A stretch of DNA of 64,000 nt from SB25 sp050180705 (lineage in GTDB: Bacteria > Bacteroidota > Bacteroidia > Bacteroidales > Tenuifilaceae), in contig JBFXDX010000010.1 of the NCBI GenBank assembly GCA_050180705.1, positions 103,551 through 167,550 on the forward strand, in the 5' to 3' direction. Each line of letters opens with the position of its first letter. The stretch's first letter is position 1. The notes under the pieces are model-generated. The model was not told the DNA's origin and ran no database searches. It saw nothing but the letters and a program-made list of their open reading frames with translations. Shown here in pieces: positions 1-12,000 of the stretch. Position numbers and translations under genes: made by a program.

Positions 1-1
1 A

Positions 2-3000
2 ATATTTCTTGAAAAGAATCGCGTAGGATGCGAATACAGCTCAATTGCAATTTTTAAAATCAACTCTAGTATAAATGGATTTACCGCAATTTTGCTCGAT
101 TTAGATGGCGATGGAAGTTACTCCACAACTGGAAGCGATAGGGTTATATACTGGGATATGCTCAAGGGCAATAACTATATTCTTTGGAATTTTAAAACCG
201 ACGCAGGAGCAGAGGCTCCGGTTGGAACATACAAGGCATCGGCAACTTTCCTCGGAAGAGGTCCTACAAATTTTCCTGTTTATGACGTAGAACAGCTCGA
301 TGGTGTTCAAACATCGGCAATACGTCCATTCAAAAAACTCAACACATCGATATACTGGGACGATACCTACATTAGCCGATGGGGTGATGAAACCGGCGAT
401 GGCTTAATGGATGAGACTCAGCGCAAGCAGTTGGTTATAAATAAGCGCGTCCCGCGTATTTGGTCATGGAATGCTGCTCTTGAGAATATTAATTTCAATG
501 GAAATAAGAATACCATGAATACATGGTTTAATGCTATCGATTTGGGGTATTCGGAGATAATCATAAAGGTAAGTCAGAGCGATACAAAATGTGTAAATGG
601 TTTGGCGCCTTATGTTGGAGATATTTACAAGGATGGCTTACCTAATAATACGGTAACATTTGCACAGTTGGATTTTACAAAGAAATTTTTTGATCCAATT
701 GAAGATCCTTTAACTCAGATTCGAGTATTGTCTTTACCCGCAAATGGAGTTTTGAAGTTATCGGGTACAGCAGTTACAATAAATCAAATAATCACTGCTG
801 CAAATTTGTCAAATTTGGCATTTACACCGAATACTGGTTATGTTGGACGTGCATCTTTTGATTACGATGCAAAGAATAGCCAATACTGGTCTATGAATCA
901 GGAAAAAGTTTATATCACTATAAACACGCCGCCAACCATATCATCTATTTCCGATCAGAATTTATGTACCAACACTCCTTCGCCAGCAATTCCATTTACT
1001 GTAAATGATGCAGAAACACTGGATGTAGATCTTGTTGTAACAGCTTTTTCGGCCGATCCAACTTTTGTTCCGAATAGTTCAATTGTTATTGGAGGAAGCG
1101 GTGCTAATAGAACTGTTACAGTTACTCCTGTTGCCAATAAATCGGGAAGTGCAATAGTTTACGTTATGGTTGACGACGGATACTCTGAGGATATTCAAGA
1201 GTTTGCCGTTTACGTTGGCCCCGATTTAGAGTTCAGCGGAGATACTTCGGTTTGTGTCGATCAGGATTTATACTTAGTTGCACAGGAAACAGGCGCAACA
1301 TCTTACACCTGGAAAGAAGGAACAACAACAAAGGGAACTTCGAAAATTCTTTCATTAACTGCTGGCAGTTTTAGTGCAGGCAATTGGTCGTTAACCGTGG
1401 TTAAGGATGGTTGTACATCGACAAGATACTTTGAGGTGGTAATTTCACCATTAACAACATTTACGGGCGATCCTAATGTTTGTGTGGGCGAAGAGATAGC
1501 ATTAAGTGCGGTTGAAAATAATGCTTCTTACATATGGCGAAAAGGAACAACGGTGGTTTCAACCATCAAGCAGTTCTACAAAGGAAGTGCTGCGCTGACT
1601 GACGATGGTTCGGATTATACCCTTGAGGTAACCAAGAGCGGTTGTAACGCAACTTCCGATCCTTTTAGCATATCTGTTATAAATCAACCTAATATTGGGT
1701 TAACCATTACGGGAAGTACAGTCGATCCTGGTAAGAATGGAACAATTACAATAGCATCGGCTCAGAGTGGAATAAAATATAATGTTTATAAGGATGATGT
1801 TTTTGTGACATCGGGAAATGGCACTGGTTCAAATTTGGTAATAACCATTAGCAGTGCAAATCTCATTATTGGATCCAATGTTTTTGTTGTTAAAGCCGAT
1901 AATAATAATTGCGAAATTCCGATGAGTACATCTGCAACTATTACAGTTCGTCAACCCGGAATAACAGTATCCTCTATATCTGGCAATACGTCGGAGCCAA
2001 GCGGAGCAGCAACTTTCACAATAGTTCTCAATACAGAACCCTCTGCCGATGTATCTATTAGTTTTAATAGTTCCGACATAACCGAGGGAACGGTTTCACC
2101 AGCAACCGTTACATTCACACCATTGAACTGGAGTGCTGCTAGAACAATTACTGTTACTGGAGTTGATGATTACGTGGTGGACGGAAATATAACCTATACG
2201 GTTGAAATTAGTGCTGCATCCAGTTCGGATTTGAACTATAACGGCATAAATCCCAACGATATTACACTCTCAAATATTGATAACGATGCAGTAGGGATAA
2301 CCGTTACTCCAACATCGGGATTAACAACTACCGAGTTAGGTGGAACGGCAACATTTGCAATTAGGTTGACAAGTCAGCCAGTTGCAGATGTCAGTATTTC
2401 TGTGAGTTCGAGTAATACATTAGAGGGAACCGTTTCTCCAGTAACGATTATTTTAAATGCGGCCAATTGGAATTCTCCTCAGCCTGTAACTATTACGGGT
2501 GTAGATGATAAGGTGGACGATGGAGATGTATTATACACCATCATCACATCAAACACTAGTAGTTCAGATCCATTGTATAACGGTTTGTCTGTTGCCGATG
2601 TTTCTGTTACCAATATCAACGATGATATCGCTGGTGTAGTTGTTACTCCAACCTCGGGATTAACAACTACAGAAGGCGGAGGAACTGCGAATTTTACAAT
2701 AAAGCTTAACAGTAAACCTACACAAAATGTCTTAATCAGTTTAAGTTCGAGCAATACGAACGAAGGAAATGTTTCTCCGGCAAGTATTACGTTTACCCCA
2801 TCGGATTGGGATAATGCACAAACTGTAACAGTAACCGGGGTTAACGATGATGTTGATGACGGAAATATCAGCTATACAATAATTACCTCTAACGTATCGA
2901 GTACCGATACCAAGTACAGTAATATGGATGTTGCCGATGTTTCGGTTGTAAATACCGATGATGATACTGCTGGTATAACAGTATCGCCAACTTCAGGCTT

Positions 3001-6000
3001 GATTACGACGGAGGCAGGAGGAACCGCAACATTTACTATACGGTTGAATAGTAAACCAACGGCCAACGTTACAATTGGATTAAGTTCGAGCGATACGGGC
3101 GAAGGAGTTATTTCTCCAGCAACTTTGCTATTTACATCTGCTGACTGGGGAACTCCTAAAACAGTTACAGTGAGTGGTGTGGATGATTTTGTGGATGATA
3201 ATGACCAAAACTATACCATTGTCACCACAAATGCATCGAGTACCGATACTAAGTACAGCAATATGGATGTTGCTGATGTTTCGGTAACCAATCAGGATAA
3301 TGATGCCGCAGGAATTATAGTGAGTCCTACATCTGGATTAACAACCAACGAATCAGGAGGAACTGCAACCTTTACAATAGTTTTAGCAAGTCAGCCTACA
3401 AGCAATGTAACTATTGGATTATCTTCGAGTAATACCTTAGAGGGAACCGTTTCACCTACATCGGTGACATTTTCGACTGCTAACTGGGGTGCGGCACAAA
3501 CCGTAACAGTTACAGGAGTTAACGATGCAGTAGCAGATGGACCACAGGTTTACACAATAATTACGGCAGCGGCTACAAGTTCCGATCCTCTGTACAATGG
3601 AATTAATCCATCGGATGTGTCGGTAACAAATCAGGATAACGATGTGGCTGGCATAACAGTAACACCAACATCGTTAACAACCAATGAAAGCGGCAGTTCT
3701 GTTTCGTTTACCATAGTTCTTAATACTCAGCCAACAGCAAGTGTCGCAATCGGCATAACATCTGGAAATACGGCAGAGGGAACTGTTGCTCCTTCAACTC
3801 TATCGTTTACTTCTTTAAATTGGAATACGGCACAAACCGTAACAGTTACCCCTGTTAACGATGATATTGACGACGGAGATATTTCCTATTCCATTGTTAC
3901 TGGTAATGCAGTAAGTTCAGATTCAAAGTATTCGAATCGGGATGTCGCCGATGTTTCTGTTACTAATATTGATGATGATGTGGCTGGTGTAATTGTAATG
4001 CCTACTGTTGGTTTGGTGACTACAGAGGCTGGTGGAACAGCTATATTTACAGTTAAACTTAATAGTAAACCAACTGCAAATGTCACTATTAGTTTAAGTT
4101 CGAGCAATACTGCCGAAGGAATAGTTTCACCAACAAGCCTAACATTTACCCCTTCAAATTGGAGTACAGCACAACCTGTAACAGTAACGGGTGTAAATGA
4201 TGATGTGGATGATGATAATGTAAATTATACAATAGTTACTTCCAGTGCGTTAAGTTCCGATACGAAGTACAATGGTTTATCAGTTGCAGATGTCGCCGTT
4301 ACAAATAATGATAACGATGTGGCCGGAGTCACAGTAACACCTACTTCAGGGCTAGTTACAACCGAGGCTGGTGGAACTGCTACATTTACGGTTAAACTAA
4401 ATTCTAAACCATTATCGACAGTTACGATCAATCTCAACTCAAATAATACCAATGAAGGAACTGTTTTGCCAACAAGTATTACATTAACAACCGACAATTG
4501 GAACTCGACACAAACTGTTACAATTTCTGGCGTTGACGACAATGTAGATGATGATAATGTAAACTATATAATAGTTACCTCCAACGCTATAAGTTCCGAT
4601 GCTAAGTATAATGGGATCGATGTTGCTGATGTTAGTGTAAGCAATACTGATAATGACACGGCTGGAATAACCGTAACTCCAATTATCGGATTAACCACAA
4701 CTGAGGCTGGAGGTACTGCAACCTTTACGGTTGTTTTGAATTCACAGCCAACGGCAAATGTTTCAATTGCGTTAAGTTCAAGTAATACAGCCGAGGGCAC
4801 GGTTTCACCTGCGAGCATTACGTTCAATTCGTCGAACTGGAATACAGCCCAGACCATTACTATTACGGGGGTAGATGATAATGTGGATGACGATAATATT
4901 TCGTATACAATAATCACCGCGGCGGCGGTAAGTTCTGACGTAAAGTACAATGGTATAAATCCTAATGATGTTTCTGTAACCAATATCGATAACGATGACG
5001 CCGGAATTACTTTTAATCCTATTGCTGGGTTAATAACAACCGAGGCCGGGGGAACAGCAACATTTACATGCCAATTGACAACTCGTCCAACGGCAAATGT
5101 TTCAATTGCGTTGAGTTCTTCGAATACTGCAGAGGGAACAATTTCGGTATCTACATTAACATTTATTCCAGCGAGTTGGAATACTCCACAAACAATTACA
5201 ATAACCGGAGTTGACGATAATGTTGTTGATGGAAATATTGGATATACAATAGTAACTGCGGCCGCAGTAAGTTCAGATACAAAGTACAATGGCATAAACA
5301 CTTCCGATGTGTCGGTTACAAATAATGATAACGATGTTGTTGGTGTTGTGGTTAATCCATTTAATGGATTATTTACTACGGAAGCAGGAGGTCAGGCCTC
5401 TTTCACCATGAGGCTAAGTAGTCAGCCAATAGCCGATGTTTCAATCACACTAAACTCAAGCAATCCGTTAGAAGGAACAATAAGTCCAACAACGGTAACA
5501 TTTACAGCATCAAACTGGAACACAAACCAACCAATTACAGTAACGGGTGTAGATGATTATGTAGATGATGATGACGTTGCTTATTCCATAATAACGCAGC
5601 AGGCTGTTAGTTCCGATCCTCTTTACGATCATTACAATGCGGTTGATGTTTCTGTTATTAATAGGGATAACGACGAGGCTGGTTATATTCTATCGGCAAC
5701 AAATTTAACCTATACCGAGTCCGATGCTCCGCTTTCGTTCACTATTAGCCTTAAGTCAAAACCAATAAGTGATGTTCAGTTTAATCTGACATCTGGGAAT
5801 ACAGAAAAAGGAACAGTAAGCCCGTTATCATTGACGTTCACATCACTTAATTGGAATACGCCTCAAACTGTAACAGTAACGCCTGCCGATAACTATATTG
5901 TTGATGGGGCTACCACATTTTCAATTATTACATCAGCAGCAACAAGTACCGATAATAAGTACAATGGATTAAATCCATCCGATATCACAATAACCTGTAA

Positions 6001-9000
6001 CGATGATGATATTGCAGGTATCACAGTTTCTTCAGTTAGTGGCAATACAAGCGAGACAGGAACAACTGCAACGTTTACGGTAGTTTTAACTAGTGAGCCT
6101 ACCGATGATGTTACAATCGATATATCATCGAGTAATACTGCCGAGGGCACTGTTTCTCCCTTAAGCGTAGTATTTACTTCGTTGGATTGGAATGTAGCGC
6201 AAACTATCACGGTAACTGGTGTTGACGATGCATTAGCCGATGGTAACCAAACATATACCATTGTTTTGGATGAGGCTAGCAGCTTGGATTATAGTTATAA
6301 TGGGCTTGATCCTGACGATGTTTTGGTGATTAATACCGATGATGATTCTCCTGGAGTTAGTACATTTCCGTCAACAGGGTTAACAACCACCGAGGCTGGC
6401 GGTGTTGCAACATTCACAATTTGGCTTAACACCCAACCTATTGCCGATGTGCCAATAAACTTTACATCGAGCAATACGTCGGAGGGCACTGTTAGTCCTA
6501 TAAGTGTTTTATTTAACGACACCAATTGGAATGTTCCTCAAACAATTACACTAACTGGCATTGATGATTTACTGGAGGATGGCAATCAAGCGTACTTTAT
6601 TCAGATGGAGGTTGATGCATCGTGTGTCGAGCCTAATTATAGTGGAATTTCGATTTCGGATGTAACTGCGGTTAATCTTGATGATGTTGGCCCTCGGCCT
6701 GTAAATGATAATGCCATAACCGATGAGGATACTCCTGCTACAATTGATGTATTGTTGAATGATCTAGGTTTAGACAAAGGTGGCTTGATTGTTACAATTA
6801 AAAATCAGCCAACACACGGTGTTGCCGTTGTTGAAACAAACAATGCAGTTACTTATACTCCCAATGGATTGTATAATGGAATTGAAACCTTTAGTTATAG
6901 AGTAACTGATGCCAATGGTGGTTACGGAGAGGCAATAATTACTGTCGATGTAACCTTTATGAATGACGTTCCAGTTGCCGTCGACGATAACCGAGGAACA
7001 AGCATCAATACCCCCGTTGTGGTTGATGTTCTTTTCAACGACTATGGTTTGGAGGATGGTGGAATTGTTGTCTCCGTTTCAGAGAATGCCGATCCATTGA
7101 AAGGTTTCGCGGTTAGTAATCCCGATAATACAGTCACATTTACACCTGCCAGTGGTTATTTGGGAATAGCCACTTTTAAGTATAAAATTACCGATGCTAA
7201 TGCCGATGAGTCAGAGGCTACAGTTACCGTAAATGTTAGAGCGGTTAACCATATTCCTGATGCAGTGAACGATAACGTCACTACAATTCTGAATACAGCC
7301 AAAACAATCAACGTTCTTGCTAACGATTCAGGATTGGACGATGGATTCGGTAGTTTATCAATCCATTCAAATCCAAGTCATGGCGCTGTTGTTGTTAATG
7401 CTAATCGAACCGTTACGTACACCCCAAACACAGGTTTTACAGGAACCGATAGTTTTAGATACTTATTGCAGGATGTTGATGGTGATTACGATTTAGCAAC
7501 TGTTACAGTAACCGTAACACCAAAGCCCGATTATCAACCTGTAGCTCACGACGATTCTAGAGGAACGTCTAAGAACACTGCGGTTAATGTTGATGTACTT
7601 GTTAATGATACTGGATTAGAGGATGGTGTGGCTAATGTTTCGGTTACGTCGATACCTGTGAATGGTGTTGCTGTTGTAAATGGTGACTTCACCATTACAT
7701 TTACACCTAATACCGATTTTATTGGAACAGAGATATTTGGTTATCAGGTTTGCGATAGCGATGGGGATTGCTCTACGGCAAATGTTAAGATAACTGTTAA
7801 GGAAGGAATCAACTATATTCCAGTAGCAGCCGATGATAATGCAATCACTATAGTAAATAAATCAGTATCAATAAACGTGTTAGGTAACGATACTGGGCTT
7901 GACGATGGCTTTGGAAAGTTGAGTATTTACACTTCGCCTGTTTTCGGTTCAGTTGTAATAAATGCGAACCGAACAATAACCTATACGCCAAGTTATATGT
8001 TTGTTGGATCCGAAACATTTAAGTATATGATTGAGGATATTGATGGTGATTACGATATTGCTAATGTGACTGTTACAGTAATTGAACGTCCCGATTATTT
8101 ACCTGTTGCAAATGATGATAAGCGTGGCTGTAGTTTCAACGAAGCCGTAATTGTTGATGTACTGTTCAACGATACAGGTTTAGAAGATGAACCCGTGGTG
8201 GTTTCAATAAGCCAATTACCAACACAAGGAACTGCTGTGGTGAATGCCGATAATTCGGTAACCTTTACTCCCGAGGCTGGATTTGTTGGAGTTATGGCAT
8301 TCCGCTATGTAGTAACCGACGCCGATGGTGATAGCGACGATGCTTTGGTTACTATTTATGTTAAGGCTGGAATTAACATAGTGCCTTTGGCAAAGAATGA
8401 CAATGCCACCACAATTGTAAACACTCCTGTTGAAGTTAATGTTCTTGCTAACGATAGTGGTCTGGGCGATGGATTTGGCAATTTATATGTGTATAGCAAT
8501 CCTGAATTTGGAACAGTTTCGGTTAATGCGAATAGAACCATTACTTACGCTCCAAGTTACATGTTTGTTGGATCCGAAACATTCCAGTATGTAATAGAGG
8601 ATGTTGATGGCGATTACTCGTTGGCAACTGTAACAGTAACGGTTACAGAACGACCCGACTATCAACCTGTGGCAAACGACGATCGTCGCGGTTGTAGTTT
8701 CGACACACCAGTTATTGTTGATGTTTTAGTGAACGATAGTGGGTTAAATGATGAGCCTATCACTGTTTCAATTAGTCAAGATCCAGTTCAAGGTTTGTCT
8801 ATTGCAAACTCTGATAATACGGTCACATTTTCGCCTGAGACTGGTTTTGTTGGAATTATGACATTCCGTTATACGGTAACCGACGCTGATGGCGATAGCG
8901 ATGATGCTCTTGTTACAATCAACGTTAAATCAGGGATAAATATGATTCCAGTTGCTGTTGATGATAATGCAGCAACTCTGGTTAATACACCTGTCGATAT

Positions 9001-12000
9001 AAATGTTCTTGCCAACGACAGCAACTTAGATGATGGTTTTGGAGGATTAACAATTAGTACATCGCCAACGCACGGCACTGTGGTTATAAACGAGAATAGG
9101 ACCATCACTTACACTCCAAGTTACATGTTTATTGGAACCGAGACATTCCAGTATAAAATAGAGGATGTTGATGGCGATTATTCAATAGCAACTGTAACTG
9201 TTGTGGTGAGCGAGCGACCCGATTATCAACCCGTGGCGAATGACGATCGTCGTGGTTGTAGTTTCAATGAATCAGTGGTGGTTGATGTTCTGTTTAACGA
9301 TACCGGATTGAACGATGAACCCGTTGTTGTTTCAATAAGTCAAACCCCAAGTCAGGGCTTAGCATCGGTAAATTCCGACAATACAGTGGCATATACTCCG
9401 CAGGTTGATTTTATAGGAACCATGACATTCCGTTACACGGTAACCGATGCCGATGGCGATAGTGACGATGCCCTTGTTACAATCAGTGTTAAGGAGGCTA
9501 CCAATAATGTTCCGTTGGCGGTTAACGATAACTCAACAACACTAATCAACACTCCGGTAGACATTAATGTTTTGGCTAACGATAGTGGTTTGGACGATGG
9601 ATTTGGCAACTTAGCCGTTCACGTTGCGCCATCTTTTGGATCTGTTGTGGTTAATGCAAACCGAACAATAACCTATACGCCAAGTTACATGTTTGTTGGA
9701 GTCGAAACGTTTGAGTACATGATTGAGGATATCGATGGTGATTATTCTGTAGCGCTTGTAACCGTTACAGTAATTGATCGACCCGATTATCAGCCAGTAG
9801 CTAACGACGATCGTCGTGGTTGTTCTTTCAATACTCCTGTTAATATTGATGTTTTATTTAACGACACGGGATTGAATGATAGCCCAATTACAGTTAGTGT
9901 CAGCCAAGCACCGTCCGATGGCGTTGCAGTTGCAAATACCGATGAAACAGTAACCTATACACCAGCAACCGATTTTGTTGGTGAGGTGACGTTCCGTTAC
10001 ACAGTAACCGATGTCGATGGTGATAGCGACGATGCCCAGGTCACAATCAGGGTGAAGGATGGTGTAAACCTTGTTCCTATTGCTGTTGACGATAATGCTT
10101 CAACAAACATTAACACATCGGTAGATATTAATGTATTGGCTAACGATACCAATTTGGAGGATGGTTTTGGCAGTTTAACCATTTATGCTGCACCTGCATT
10201 TGGGATAGCCATTGTAAATGCAAATCGTACAATAACCTACACTCCAAGTTACATGTTTATTGGTTCCGAAACATTCCAGTACTTGGTTGAGGATGTCGAT
10301 GGCGATTATTCTGTGGCTACGGTAACAGTAACTGTCACGGATCGACCCGATTATCAGCCTGTGGCTAACGACGATTACAGAGGTGCAACCTATAACATTC
10401 CACGAATAGTTGATGTTCTCATAAATGATACAGGATTAGAGGATACACCAGTGGTTGTTACTATTGCTTCGAATCCTTCGAATGGAACAGTTGCTGTTAA
10501 TGGCGATAATACTGTAACCTATACTCCCGATGGCTCATATCTTGGACTTGTCGAGTTCAATTACACCGTTACGGATAACGATGGCGACTCCGATAATGCA
10601 ACGGTTCATATCAATGTGAAACCTAAAAACATGATACCTGTTGCGGTTGATGATATTGTTACAACGCTTATCAACACACCTGTCGATATTCCAGTTTTGG
10701 ACAACGATTCATTGCTTTACGAAGGAATTAAAGGCTTGTATATTTATAGCGGTCCACGTTGGGGTACTGCGGTTGTAAATGCCGATAACACTATCACTTA
10801 TACTCCGAGCAACTGGTTTATTGGCAACGATGAGTTTGTTTACTACGTTGAGGATGTTGATGGTGATTACGATATCGCCACCGTTAGAATAACGGTTTTC
10901 GACTTACAGAATGCAATTCCGGTGGCAAACGACGATCGCCGTGGAACATCAAGGAATACGCCTGTTGATATAGATGTTCTTATAAATGATGATGGCCTAG
11001 ACGATGGCTGGATAAGGGTACATATCTATAAGGAACCCGATTTAGCAACAGGATTGGTGGTTGTTAAAACCGACAATACCGTAACGTTTACGCCGGCTTC
11101 CGATTATCTTGGCGAGGCAACATTTAAGTACTATATAACCGATCGGAATAATGACACCAGCAATGTGGCCAATGTTACTGTGATGGTTAAGGAGATTAAC
11201 TATGTACCAATTGCAAACCTCGATACGGTTTCAACGGTCATGAATTTACCTGTACTTATTGATGTGGTTGAAAACGATACAGGTTTGGAGGATGGGTTAG
11301 ATTACATCAGGCTGATGAATAAGCCGTTGCATGGATTTGCTTATGTATTCGATAATCGAAATATTAAGTATTTCCCATCGAGTTGGTTTATTGGAACAGA
11401 TTCGCTAACCTACATGGTGGTCGATTCCGACGGCGATTATGGTATTGCAACCGTAATTATCACAGTGAAAGATAGAATAGACCATAAACCTAAGGCAAAT
11501 CCCGATAGTCGGGGAACCGTTAAGAATCACCCAGTAAATGTTGATGTGCTGTTTAATGATACTGGCTTAGAGGATGGTGGATTAACGCTGGTTCTTTCGA
11601 ATATGCCAGCCCATGGGTCGGTAGTACTTAATGATGACAATACAGTAACTTATACACCTGCTACCGATTATCTTGGTGTAGATGTATTCTACTATCAGGT
11701 TTGCGATTTCGATAGCGATTGCTCCTCGGCTGCGGTTACCATAAATGTGAAGGATGACAACCTTGTTCCAATCGCTGTTAACGATACAGTGACAACTTAC
11801 AAGAATAAATCTGTTGTTGTGCCTGTGCTTTATAACGATAAGAATTTGGGTGATGGAGGTGTTTCTGTCAATGTTTATATAAATCCGTTGAACGGAATAG
11901 TTGAGGTTAATCCCGATGAATCGATAACCTATACACCTTCAACTGACTTTTTCGGTATCGATTCACTTTGGTACGTTGTTTCCGATATAGATGGGGATTA

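Noticed and set aside
4564..5301. Antisense 245-codon open frame within the first adhesin
   Set aside because: The repeat codon pattern keeps the opposite strand free of stops; its translation is just the mirrored repeat (VPPASVV..., VSELTA...) and has no protein-like character.
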